64,000 nucleotides of DNA, taken from Spirochaetales bacterium. Its GTDB lineage: Bacteria; Spirochaetota; Spirochaetia; DSM-2461. Both the position numbers and the translations under genes were made by a program. Location: positions 1-64,000 of the forward strand of contig JAQQAP010000047.1 of assembly GCA_028533045.1 (NCBI GenBank). The letters are read 5' to 3'. Shown here in pieces: positions 9,077 to 16,504 of the stretch. The first letter of the stretch is position 1. The number at the start of each line of letters is the position of its first letter. The notes under the pieces are model-generated. The model saw only the letters and a list, made by a program, of their open reading frames with translations, had not been told where the DNA came from and made no database searches.

Positions 9077-9349
9077 TTAAAGTTTATCCCAATCGGGAAG
9101 TTCTCTTTCATCATTTTTATCTTTGACTTTAGAAAGTAGAGCTCCAAAATCTTCAACGATTGCTTTCTCATCCTTCTTAATCCAGTATTTCTCTAGCTGA
9201 TTAAAAGTCTGCATCTCTTTGATTTCTTTGGTAAGTGCATAGAGGGCTAATTGATTAATGGATATACCCTGTTGATCGGCCATTAATTTGATATTATGTT
9301 TGAGTTCATTGGGAATTCTTAATGTCAATAAGGATGCATTAGTCTTCAT
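9077..9349 (-). CDS. RHH-type antitoxin, partner of PIN toxin
   Basis: 90 aa from the chosen start. SLLTLRIPNELKHNIKLMADQQGISINQLALYAL is a ribbon-helix-helix domain, and the acidic C-terminal tail (DERELPDWDKL) is typical of a toxin-binding region. The ATG at 9349 is chosen because it overlaps the toxin stop (TAATG) and has GGAGGAAG just upstream inside the toxin gene. A longer ATG start five codons earlier would place that ribosome site after the start. The order toxin first, antitoxin second is less common but known for PIN systems. The antitoxin should bind the operon promoter and neutralise the nuclease. Confidence 0.8.
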   Translation of the reverse strand: MKTNASLLTLRIPNELKHNIKLMADQQGISINQLALYALTKEIKEMQTFNQLEKYWIKKDEKAIVEDFGALLSKVKDKNDERELPDWDKL

Positions 9350-9780
9350 TACTTCTTCCTCCATCTTTTAATAAAATCACGGGGAGTTATTAATTGAAAA
9401 TTATCTATCTTCAATTCATTTCCCAAAGCAAAATCTCTTATATTATTGGTAATTAAATAATCCGCATTAGATACAAAAGCTAGTTCTACAAATATATTAT
9501 CCGCTTCATCCCTTAAGTTTGGCCTTAATAAAAAGGATGGATCAAATGGATAGGACGTATAGGCTATGAATGCCAGAAAATCATCAATTTCTTTTGAGCT
9601 TAATCCCAGCCTTTCAAGGTTTTTACGCCTCTTTAACACATCCTCATATTCGCATATGACAGGAAATGATAAAGCCGTATTAATTCGACGTTGAAAAAGT
9701 AACTCAAGGATTTTAAACGAAGCTCCTTTTGAACTATCTAAACCCTGGAAGATAACATTTGTATCAACTACAACCAACAT
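9349..9780 (-). CDS. PIN-domain toxin (putative ribonuclease)
   Basis: 143 aa from ATG at 9780; an ATG six codons earlier is also in frame. MLVVVDTNVIF gives the first catalytic Asp, the Glu in VICEYEDVL and the Asp pair in NLRDEADN fit the acidic site, and NADYLITNN-RDF is the terminal PIN motif with Asp. The family (COG1569-like) contains VapC-type Mg-dependent RNases. The start is uncertain because TATAAT lies nine bases upstream of the second ATG and overlaps the first, which would fit a leaderless transcript from 9780. The pair is AT-rich against its flanks, consistent with transfer. Confidence 0.82.
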   Translation of the reverse strand: MLVVVDTNVIFQGLDSSKGASFKILELLFQRRINTALSFPVICEYEDVLKRRKNLERLGLSSKEIDDFLAFIAYTSYPFDPSFLLRPNLRDEADNIFVELAFVSNADYLITNNIRDFALGNELKIDNFQLITPRDFIKRWRKK

Positions 9781-9854
9781 ACTATCATGATTATACATAC
9801 ACCATCAATTGTCAATAATGACAACCCTCCATTAACCAAATATGACCACTTTCA

Positions 9855-10057
9855 ACCGCGAAACCCGCGAAAAAGAACGCGAAAAGCGGGTGGATACAAG
9901 GTAGCGAATGGGGGCTCACGCGAAAACTCTTGGATAGAGCATTAAAACAAAAGATTTTTGATTTAGACCAAACACCAAAATAAAGCTATCTGGCCCTACA
10001 TACAAGCTATAAAGCCCCCTAAAGCCTTTTCGCGCTCTTCTTCGCGTGTTTCGCGGT
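9855..10057 (+). repeat. Inverted-repeat element between genes
   Basis: In the 400-base gap after the toxin-antitoxin pair, a GC-rich left arm (9855-9885, ACCGCGAAACCCGCGAAA...) is matched in reverse complement by a right arm (10027-10057, ending TGTTTCGCGGT). Agreement is about 27 of 30 bases by eye. The arms enclose about 140 bases with no open frame. A third, decayed copy of one arm lies at 12131-12155 (TTTTCGCGGTAAA core). It looks like a small non-autonomous or REP-like element rather than a terminator, since the arms are too far apart and no T-run follows. Confidence 0.5.
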
Positions 10058-10140
10058 AAACTCCTAACCAATAACACAGTACAAACATACCAATTCCAAG
10101 GGCAATTAATACTAAACCCCCATTACACTAAACATTACAA

Positions 10141-10169
10141 AAGACAACAATCCCCCACCGTGATATAAT
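10141..10169 (+). promoter_or_regulatory. Candidate promoter of the following exported-protein gene
   Basis: TATAAT at 10164-10169 is preceded 17 bases upstream by AAGACA (four of six matches to TTGACA). Start of transcription would fall near 10176, leaving a short leader with AAAGGAG before the ATG at 10201. Confidence 0.45.
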
Positions 10170-10200
10170 TTTTCTACGTTCATCTAAAGGAGTATATGAA

Positions 10201-11052
10201 ATGAAAAAAAGATTATTCCCCATCCTTTTCATCACCCTATGCGTCACACTCCACAGCAACGAAAAACTGGAAGAATTACAAACCCTCTTCAACTCGGACA
10301 CCTTCATTTTTAAAGAAGAAAAAGTCATAAGAAAAAAAAACGAGCCCCTAAGCAAAGCTTCCCACGAGATCTGCCAAAATTACTTGCAAAGCGAATTCCG
10401 GCTGCTCTATAATTCCCCCTTTGACAAAACCAATGAGTACCACCTGCGTTACTACAGCCAATGGGGAGCCTACACCCCCGAATTAAGCGCCTACCTGTGC
10501 ACATCCCATATGACAATCGAAGATCGTACTGTAGAAATCCTCACATATCACCACAGGGATCACTCCCTCTATCGCATCTACCGCCTGGAATTCGACAAAT
10601 CCGGGCGCATAAGCAGATTCACCGAACACCATGCCGCCGAGGATGAACTCATCTATGAGATATTTTACTATTGGGATGAGGAAAATCTTGAACTCTATGA
10701 AGAGATATATAGATTGGGAGATAAAATATCCCAGAGAAGAAGAAAGTGGAACGACGAAGGCTACCTCCTCCTGCAACAGGTAACCTTTCTCCCCCGTGTG
10801 TTACACCTAAGTACACTCTGTTTTTTAGATACCGATAGTTGGGTAGAGGAACTCATAGTTATGTACGATAGGAAAGAGTACCTTAGGGAAGTGCAGTTCT
10901 ATATCTCCGGTAAAGAGTCTACAGGCTTTTTACCCTATAGGTACGGCAGGACCTTGGGAGGAATAAATCCCTGCTTAATTTACAAAGATAACGATATTTT
11001 TAAAGCTGTTCACGACCCGGAGTATGGAGAAAAGACAACCTTTATCTTTTAA
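10201..11052 (+). CDS. Exported protein of unknown function
   Basis: 283 aa. A classic signal peptide (MKKRLFPILFITLCVTLHS) has no lipobox, so the protein is probably periplasmic or secreted. The body is rich in aromatic and charged residues with short beta-strands (YHLRYYSQWGAY, YHHRDHSLYRIYRLEFD, EIFYYWDEENLEL). These alternate like repeated YD/RHS-like or MORN-like antiparallel strands, but I cannot assign a family. It stands alone: AAAGGAG lies seven bases before the ATG, and the next gene is convergent. Confidence 0.7.
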   Translation: MKKRLFPILFITLCVTLHSNEKLEELQTLFNSDTFIFKEEKVIRKKNEPLSKASHEICQNYLQSEFRLLYNSPFDKTNEYHLRYYSQWGAYTPELSAYLCTSHMTIEDRTVEILTYHHRDHSLYRIYRLEFDKSGRISRFTEHHAAEDELIYEIFYYWDEENLELYEEIYRLGDKISQRRRKWNDEGYLLLQQVTFLPRVLHLSTLCFLDTDSWVEELIVMYDRKEYLREVQFYISGKESTGFLPYRYGRTLGGINPCLIYKDNDIFKAVHDPEYGEKTTFIF

Positions 11053-11178
11053 GCCGCTCGGAAGAACAACTTAAGCTAAGGATATTCCCCTTTTAAGCGG
11101 CTCATATTCCCATTATAAGCCAATCAAACCGCCCACTTGAGCGGCTTAAAACCATAAAAAAAGAGCCCGAAATAATCC

Positions 11179-11204
11179 CCCCTCAAGAGAACTCTCAAGA
11201 GGGG
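11179..11204 (-). terminator. Hairpin downstream of the HU-like gene
   Basis: CCCCTC pairs with GAGGGG across an inner GAGA/TCTC helix. On the minus strand it follows the HU-like gene by about 15 bases. The T-run (A-run at 11156-11162 on the plus strand) lies about 16 bases further on, so it is an imperfect intrinsic terminator. Confidence 0.4.
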
Positions 11205-11219
11205 AAAGCTTAATCAGCC

Positions 11220-11927
11220 TTAGCTGATCGTGATCATAGACTTAAGGTAGTCACCCTTTGCATCGTCCCCCTCACCATGGGAAACATACAACTTGTAATC
11301 ACCTGCTTCCACATCATTCGGAAGATTACAAAGGATATTGCTATCGCTCACCGTATGAATCATGGTAATGGGAACAATATCGCCTACACCATCCTTTTTA
11401 AGGTAAACACTGGTCTCTTCCCCGTCGGAGTAGAAATAGCCACCCTTAATTGTAATCAAGCCGCCCGCAGACAATTCGGTTGTATAACTCTTGGTAGCAT
11501 AGCTGTATACCTGCTTTAACATAGGAGCGTTGTTATTCTCCTTAATCCTGTCCAGTTTGGCGCTATAGGCCAGATCCTTCTTAAACTCCGTAGCCGCATT
11601 CATATTGACGCAGACCTTGTGACGGTCCGAATCAAACTCGTCGGAGTAGTCCGTAAAACCACCCTTGATGCTCACCCGGGCCTTAAAGATATCGGTGAGA
11701 AGGGTGTTCCCCGCCAATACCTGTTCCTTAATCGACTCCTTAAGCAAATCCAGCACTACCACAATGTCCTGTCGGGTCACCGTAGTGTTCTTACCAAGCA
11801 TAACTTCAATCAAGTCATCCTGATCCAGAGTCAAGGCATTCTTGACCCGCGCCATGTAAGCATTTTCGTCGGAAGTGCTCAAGGGATTCTCACACAAATA
11901 ATAACTCACGGTACTCATCTTGTTCAT
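11220..11927 (-). CDS. HU-like DNA-binding domain protein with C-terminal Ig-like (DUF4469-type) domain
   Basis: 235 aa from the start chosen. The first 120 residues resemble the HU/IHF-like N-terminal domain seen in DUF4469 proteins of Bacteroidota and Treponema (RVKNALTLDQDDLIEVML, VLDLLKESIKEQVLAGNTL, ARVSIKGGF). The C-terminal 90 residues form a TIG-like beta-sandwich (AGGLITIKGGYF, GDYKLYVSHGEG, MITIS). ATG at 11927 is preferred because AAAGGAG lies five bases upstream; the longer frame start at 11957 lacks one. It may act as a nucleoid-associated or architectural protein, but no role is proven for this family. Confidence 0.72.
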   Translation of the reverse strand: MNKMSTVSYYLCENPLSTSDENAYMARVKNALTLDQDDLIEVMLGKNTTVTRQDIVVVLDLLKESIKEQVLAGNTLLTDIFKARVSIKGGFTDYSDEFDSDRHKVCVNMNAATEFKKDLAYSAKLDRIKENNNAPMLKQVYSYATKSYTTELSAGGLITIKGGYFYSDGEETSVYLKKDGVGDIVPITMIHTVSDSNILCNLPNDVEAGDYKLYVSHGEGDDAKGDYLKSMITIS

Positions 11928-12216
11928 CTTTTTCTCCTTTGGGAAACTTTGTCCCAATTCAATAATTTTTTTGTAAGTTGGCCGTCCTACACCCTATACC
12001 TACGAGCAAAAAGTCGAATTCCGACAAGAATTCCAAAAAAAAATTAAAAAAAGTTATAAAACCCCGCTCCAGGGCACTTAGATTTTCCAGCAAAATCAAA
12101 AATCTCCCCCCTTAATCAGAACTACCGCCCCTCTTTTCGTGATTTTCGCGGTAAATAATCCTACATTCACAGTTAAAACCCTTACATAAAATCCCATGTT
12201 CACTATATAATCACAT

Positions 12217-12750
12217 ATGACCCTTAATACAAGTTTGATAGAGAAAGAGTCCCGAGAGCTCTATCTTCGATACTTGAAGGATCCCGGCATACCCGACGAC
12301 CTCTGCAGTGATATTTACCTGGAATTCCTAAAAAGAATGAAGAAAGAGAGAGAACGGGGCAACAAAAAAATCAGTGGCAGCGGAATCGGACATCTTATTA
12401 AATTGGCAACCAGTACGGTCTTCCATAACAAGAGACAGGAAGAGGATAAGGAACATGTCCTAAGCGATATCATCAATAAAAACGCCAGCCGGCTCTGGTG
12501 CAAAGACCAGTCGCCAGAAGAAAGGCAGTTCTTTGAGAAGATTGCCCTTTACCTTAAAGATTGGGCACAGCAGAAGAAGAACAATCCCCAATACCTTCGC
12601 CTCTTTCTTGTGTATCACGCCTTCCATATCTCACTGGAGTTCATAGAAACCCTCGCCCCTTCTACCGATGTGGAGAGGGAAACTCTATTTGAGCAGATAG
12701 AGGAGATTAAAGGGATAGTACGACAACGGGCCAATAAGCAATTGGATTAA
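12217..12750 (+). CDS. Sigma-70 region-2-like protein, N-terminal part (interrupted by TAA)
   Basis: 177 aa before the stop. LYLRYLKDPGIPDDLCSDIYLEFLKRM then HLIKLATSTVFHNKRQEED mimics sigma-70 region 2 (helix, acidic 'DL..E.Y/F..FL' and the 'I....V....R...' -10 recognition helix), so a diverged ECF-like sigma factor is the best guess. TATAAT at 12206-12211 lies only five bases before the ATG and no ribosome site is visible, suggesting a leaderless message. The same frame continues open for 97 further codons after the TAA (see next entry), so the protein seen here may be a truncated form. Confidence 0.5.
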   Translation: MTLNTSLIEKESRELYLRYLKDPGIPDDLCSDIYLEFLKRMKKERERGNKKISGSGIGHLIKLATSTVFHNKRQEEDKEHVLSDIINKNASRLWCKDQSPEERQFFEKIALYLKDWAQQKKNNPQYLRLFLVYHAFHISLEFIETLAPSTDVERETLFEQIEEIKGIVRQRANKQLD

Positions 12751-13044
12751 AAAGTAAAACCCCTGGGAACCCAGTACTTTCATATTATAACGAACCAGAT
12801 TAAAAACCGGAACGGCTTAGTCATTACCCAGTATAAAGACAGGGATGAGGATTTTGAAAAGGTAAAGAAAAACAGGGAAAAAGCCCTCAATGCCATCAAA
12901 GACCTAAAATTTATCCCCAGCTGGGTACAAATGGCTCAAACCGCACAGACTAGCGACAGAATGGCCCGTTATGCTCTGCAGAGAGTAACTTCCGCCATTA
13001 AGGAATCCTTTAAGGATGATACTTATTGGGGGAATAAAAACTAA
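12751..13044 (+). pseudogene. In-frame continuation of the sigma-like gene after a TAA stop
   Basis: Exactly in frame with the preceding gene, 97 sense codons follow TAA at 12748-12750 and end at TAA 13042-13044. The translation looks like real protein (IPSWVQMAQTAQTSD and RMARYALQRVTSAIKESF), and this part could be the helix-turn-helix of a sigma region 4. There is no ATG, GTG or TTG near its start; the first in-frame ATG is at 12931, leaving 37 codons. A nonsense mutation in a formerly 275-codon gene is the simplest reading. Stop-codon readthrough is an alternative. Confidence 0.6.
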
Positions 13045-13097
13045 CGGGAAATCAGTCTTGAAACAATAATCTTATTCTGATATATTCCTTCCAGTAC

Positions 13098-13169
13098 GCC
13101 AACGTAGCTCAGGGGTAGAGCAACGCTCTCGTAAAGCGTAGGTCGTCGGTTCAATTCCGACCGTTGGCT
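13098..13169 (+). tRNA. tRNA-Thr(CGT)
   Basis: 72 bases fold as a full cloverleaf: acceptor GCCAACG/CGTTGGC, D arm GCTC/GAGC, anticodon stem ACGCT/AGCGT with loop CTCGTAA (anticodon CGT, reading ACG), and T arm GTCGG-TTCAATT-CCGAC. CCA is not encoded. Its 3' end is the left boundary of a direct repeat that reappears at 15908, so it served as an integration site. Confidence 0.95.
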
Positions 13170-13174
13170 GTCTA
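13143..13174 (+). repeat. Left attachment-site repeat (attL) within tRNA-Thr
   Basis: Starts TCGTCGGTTCAATTCCGACC and continues through the acceptor stem to GTCTA just past the tRNA. It is identical over 32 bases to the copy at 15908-15939. The reconstituted tRNA is intact at this end. Confidence 0.85.
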
Positions 13175-13298
13175 ATTCCTTACTCAGTAACATTTTAAAA
13201 CATTTCCCTTTGTCATAAATTTCAATAGAGTTCTCTATTTGTAAAAAAAAGTGTAAGAAAGCCCCGTCTAAGTATGGTTTTAGGGACTTTTACTCCTG

Positions 13299-13326
13299 AC
13301 CTACGCTCGTAATTAGCGTAGGTTTT
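13299..13326 (+). terminator. Hairpin with T-run in the island's left intergenic region
   Basis: ACCTACGCT pairs with AGCGTAGGT around a seven-base loop and is followed by TTTT. It lies in the 278-base stretch between the tRNA and the MNT gene, which otherwise shows no open frame. It could end the tRNA transcript. Confidence 0.5.
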
Positions 13327-13447
13327 GGAGTGCTGTTAACAGATCTGTGGGATTCCATTCCTCTTATATTTCATCAAATACGAAGTTCCTTCATGTTACT
13401 TCAAAATATCAGTTGCCTAAAAGCGAGACTAGAAATATAATAGAAAT

Positions 13448-13741
13448 ATGAAAATTGAAGTACCCAGTGAGTTTAGATCTGATCTGGAAAAAGCCTACAA
13501 TTACCTCATATCTGTTGGCTGCACTGAGGTATTTCTCTTTGGATCTTTAGCTGAGAATACACAGAACAGTCAATCCGATATTGACTTGGCAGTGAGAGGT
13601 CTTGAAAAAAAGCAATACTTTCGCGTCTATGGGGAACTTCTCGGACTTCTTAGTCATCCTTTTGACCTGATCGGACTGGACTATGATAACGATTTTTCTC
13701 GTGAGATTCTAAGTAATGGATCATTAAAACGTGTCTCATAA
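13448..13741 (+). CDS. MNT-family nucleotidyltransferase (MntA-like antitoxin)
   Basis: 97 aa. VFLFGSLAENTQNSQSDIDLAV is the minimal nucleotidyltransferase motif (GSx..DxD) with both acidic residues present. In HepT/MntA systems this enzyme AMPylates and silences the HEPN RNase toxin encoded next to it. The following gene starts with GTG overlapping this gene by 11 bases, the spacing typical of such pairs, but the partner is truncated. It lies inside the tRNA-Thr island. Confidence 0.8.
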   Translation: MKIEVPSEFRSDLEKAYNYLISVGCTEVFLFGSLAENTQNSQSDIDLAVRGLEKKQYFRVYGELLGLLSHPFDLIGLDYDNDFSREILSNGSLKRVS

Positions 13742-13922
13742 GAAATCGAGTAATCCAAAAATAATCTATGAATTATCTCAAATAAAAAAGGAACTAGAAG
13801 TAGTATCTATTCTCAATAAAAAAATTAAGATCAACGATCTTGACCCCATTGAACTTCGTGCTGCAGCTTCATCTCTTCAGTCAATTTATAATGGGTTTGA
13901 AAAAGAGATGAGTAATATCTAA
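13731..13922 (+). pseudogene. Truncated HepT-like (HEPN) toxin remnant
   Basis: 63 aa from a GTG start. ELSQIKKELEVVSIL and LDPIELRAAASSLQSIYNGFEKEM match the first two helices of HEPN proteins that pair with MNT enzymes (compare the '...ALASYLHNFYNGIE' helix of that family). Full-length partners are about 140-160 aa and carry the catalytic R-x4-6-H motif near the C-terminus, which is missing here. A stop follows, then a hairpin (13932-13959), so the gene seems to have lost its 3' half. Confidence 0.5.
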
Positions 13923-13986
13923 AAACGCTCTACTTACAAATACCAAAAACTTTGTAAGTCCCCCCCTTGATCTGAGACATCAAGAT

Positions 13987-15786
13987 TTATTCGATGTTAA
14001 TAGCCCCAAGACTTCTTGATGTACTACAAAATAATGATGTTCTGAAAAAATCAGACCACACGGAAACACTTTCCCCATCATCATTTGCATAAGAGTCTGG
14101 CAATAGCACCCAATCTTCAGGATCATCACTCGGTGGTTGAACTGTAAAATGCGTAAACTCATCTGTTGCTTCCGAACTTACTGCTTCATTATCAGTGTTA
14201 TTAGACCACGTATTATCTGTCCCATAATCTACATATAAATCTGGGCCGGAATTTCCAGAACCATTTATTGTTGTATTTGGCGCATATAAAAAATTATTTT
14301 TAGCAATACAATCATATGGCGCAGCACTTTGATTATAAATGGTGATTCCAGTAAATCCATTCGTACTACTTGAATAAAACGTATTATGATACATGTATAT
14401 ATTTGATGGCGTTGGAAGATCCGTCGAATTATTACTATAGCTAATATTAATACAAGAACCTTGAGAAGCCAGGGAGCCATCAAACAAATTATTACGTACC
14501 GTGATGTACCTGGCATTTATATTGAGCATATTAGGATTTCCAACAGAATTATGATAATTCCGTTCATAAATTACGTCTCGAATTGGCTCATCCGAAGCGT
14601 TATTCTGAGGGACAATAGTAGAATGAAAATTAAGGGATGAGCAGCTCGCACCATCAAAATAATTATCACTTATTACATGTCTACTGCAGATATAGTCTAG
14701 GTCATTAGCATTTCCTCTTAAAGTAAAGAGACATTTACCATCACCACACCATTCAAATGTATTATTAGTAATGACTCCCTCTGTCCCTCCCTGGTAGCGG
14801 AAGTTATATTCTCCCCCCCCACCATTACTTAAACGACACCCTGCCAGAAAAAGCCCATATACATCATTAGCCCAAATTGGCATATTCCCCGAACCACCAA
14901 CGATAGAGTCAGATTGACATTCTACTATAGCACTATTGCTCCCACCGGGGCTTACCATGTATCCTAAATCATGAGCATAAATCCGTAAAGCTACGCAGTT
15001 ATCTCCTCCTAAATATGCACCTCTTGCTGGAACTGGATCTGTATAACCATTACCATTAATTTCAAGATCCATTATTTTGACATTATCTGAATTGATTTGA
15101 ATACACCAATAACCTTCATAAGTTTCATCCAAACTAATAATAGGATCATCTCCAGAACCAAAAGAACCGATTAAAATTGGTCCGTCTTGAGTAACAATAG
15201 TTGTACTAGAGTAGGAAAATGTTTGCCCCGCTTTATAGAGGATTCGTTTTGCTCCTGAAGCTAAAGCTGTAGAGAGAGACGTGTCAAAAACACTGCTGGT
15301 AACCTGTATTGCTCCTTCAGGTGCATCTGTAAAGTCACCATCAGAAGAAATTACATAAGTACTATCAGAAAAAACAGTATCTGGATCTGTTATAGTAATA
15401 TCATAAGTAACCGTTTTCACAGCCTCTTCGCTTCCATCCCAAATCGTTACGGTTGCCGTATAGTCACCCGGTTCCTCATATAAATGAGCCGAAACGGGAC
15501 CAGTTGTTTCGTTCTTAAGTATTTCTCCGGGTCGTGCCCCGTAATCCCATGTGGCATCTTCGTTTGTTGTATCACCAAAATTCCAACGATATTCCAAATC
15601 ATGAAAAGGCTCATCCGCATAGGCTGAACCATAGTCTTCTACATCGAAAAAAACGGCAAATGGTGCTACACCCGTAGCATAATCATCTACATTTGTATTA
15701 ACGTCTGCACTGGACTCAACCATGTTAGAACAACTAAAACTTAAGAGAATAGATATCAAAAGAGTAAACATTATTCTGAATCTCAT
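13987..15786 (-). CDS. Lipoprotein with PKD domain and right-handed parallel beta-helix
   Basis: 599 aa. The signal peptide ends in the lipobox LSFS-C19. Residues about 35-130 form a PKD-type domain (YRWNFGD, HLYEEPGDYTATVTIWDG). From about 190 onward short regular coils with repeated asparagines and isoleucines (VKIMDLEINGNGY, YITVRNNLFDGSL, IYMYHNTFYSS, CIAKNNFLYA) form a pectate-lyase-like parallel beta-helix. Such folds belong to polysaccharide lyases, glycosidases or tail-spike-like binders; no catalytic set can be identified by eye. It is the main cargo of the tRNA-Thr island and converges with the MNT/HepT pair. Confidence 0.85.
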   Translation of the reverse strand: MRFRIMFTLLISILLSFSCSNMVESSADVNTNVDDYATGVAPFAVFFDVEDYGSAYADEPFHDLEYRWNFGDTTNEDATWDYGARPGEILKNETTGPVSAHLYEEPGDYTATVTIWDGSEEAVKTVTYDITITDPDTVFSDSTYVISSDGDFTDAPEGAIQVTSSVFDTSLSTALASGAKRILYKAGQTFSYSSTTIVTQDGPILIGSFGSGDDPIISLDETYEGYWCIQINSDNVKIMDLEINGNGYTDPVPARGAYLGGDNCVALRIYAHDLGYMVSPGGSNSAIVECQSDSIVGGSGNMPIWANDVYGLFLAGCRLSNGGGGEYNFRYQGGTEGVITNNTFEWCGDGKCLFTLRGNANDLDYICSRHVISDNYFDGASCSSLNFHSTIVPQNNASDEPIRDVIYERNYHNSVGNPNMLNINARYITVRNNLFDGSLASQGSCINISYSNNSTDLPTPSNIYMYHNTFYSSSTNGFTGITIYNQSAAPYDCIAKNNFLYAPNTTINGSGNSGPDLYVDYGTDNTWSNNTDNEAVSSEATDEFTHFTVQPPSDDPEDWVLLPDSYANDDGESVSVWSDFFRTSLFCSTSRSLGAINIE

Positions 15787-15907
15787 TATTTCCCCCCCAA
15801 TTTAAAGGACAATTAGATGATTCAAATATAATTCATTATTAAAAATTATTCAGATTTTCATACATATTTAAAATCACTTTAAGTTCTTTTTCGGTGAGCT
15901 CATAGGC

Positions 15908-15939
15908 TCGTCGGTTCAATTCCGACCGTTGGCTGTCTA
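15908..15939 (+). repeat. Right attachment-site repeat (attR), tRNA-Thr 3' fragment
   Basis: Perfect 32-base copy of the tRNA-Thr 3' end, including the T arm and acceptor strand. Upstream bases (CATAGGC) only loosely match the tRNA, so it cannot fold as a tRNA itself. It marks the right end of the island. Confidence 0.85.
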
Positions 15940-16002
15940 GAAAACCGATAAAACCCGCGCATATCTGCAAGTGCATGGCGAGTGAGGAATGTTGTGAATC
16001 GG

Positions 16003-16263
16003 TTACCCAAGGAATTCTTTCCTCAAACTCTTTAGTGCTTCACCTGCTTCAACAACATCTCCATTATGCAGATCTTCCTCACCTTCAGCGATTTTTGATT
16101 TGATATCAGAAAGGGCGATTTTTTTCTCGTATGTTTCCATACTCATTACAACCATATCTCCATAACCATTCTTTGTAACAAAAACTGGTTCTTCCCTCTC
16201 ATGACAAAGTCGTGAAATTTCCTGTGTATTACGAAGATCTATAATGGGAATTATCTGTGGCAT
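16003..16263 (-). CDS. Phd/YefM-family antitoxin, no toxin adjacent
   Basis: 86 aa. IIPIIDLRNTQEISRLCHEREEPVFVTKNGYGDMVVMSMETYEK is the Phd/YefM fold: DNA-binding N-terminus, then the 'PVFVTKNG..-VVMS...Y' core. AGGAGG lies five bases before the ATG. A RelE/YoeB toxin normally follows directly, but here the frame is followed by 60 bases of non-coding DNA and then the island's attR, so the antitoxin is solitary. An inverted repeat upstream probably is its operator. Confidence 0.82.
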   Translation of the reverse strand: MPQIIPIIDLRNTQEISRLCHEREEPVFVTKNGYGDMVVMSMETYEKKIALSDIKSKIAEGEEDLHNGDVVEAGEALKSLRKEFLG

Positions 16264-16292
16264 GATCGCCTCCTAGTGCATGATTATGCTAT

Positions 16293-16319
16293 AATTATGA
16301 CACCGAAATAATCATAATT
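16293..16319 (-). promoter_or_regulatory. Inverted-repeat operator upstream of the Phd-like gene
   Basis: AATTATGA (16293-16300) and TCATAATT (16312-16319) are perfect inverted repeats with 11 bases between, about 30-56 bases before the antitoxin start. Phd/YefM antitoxins autoregulate by binding such palindromes over their own promoter. Confidence 0.5.
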
Positions 16320-16504
16320 CAAAAGTGTTACAGATGAACTTGATTACAACGACCACTCTTTTGATGAGGCGTTTTTTTAAACTTCCAGGCCTTTCCCCAT
16401 AACCCCCATTGCAAATAATCCTGTTTTTTACTGTAAATATTCTCTTCCGCTCTCAATCCCGGGGTGCTACAGTTATTTCATATCACTTAAAGAAGGATGA
16501 AGAT

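Larger units (their letters stand above)
13143..15939 (+). mobile_element. Small genomic island inserted at tRNA-Thr
   Basis: A 32-base segment covering the 3' end of tRNA-Thr plus five bases is repeated perfectly at 15908-15939. About 2.77 kb of AT-rich DNA lies between, carrying an MNT nucleotidyltransferase, a truncated HepT-like gene and a PKD/beta-helix lipoprotein. This is the usual footprint of tyrosine-recombinase integration at a tRNA. No integrase lies inside, so it is a cargo remnant or was mobilised in trans. Confidence 0.75.

Noticed and set aside
11048..11150. Three copies of a TTTAAGCSGCTC-like motif after the exported-protein gene
   Set aside because: Copies at 11048, 11092 and 11139 (inverted) are short; the spacing does not make a convincing terminator or protein site, so it is left as an unexplained minor repeat.
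15908..15939. Second tRNA gene
   Set aside because: Only the T arm and acceptor 3' strand are present; upstream bases cannot form the D and anticodon arms.
15940..16002. RelE-type toxin remnant after the Phd-like gene
   Set aside because: Translation of the 60 bases after the antitoxin stop in all minus-strand frames shows no RelE/YoeB-like sequence.
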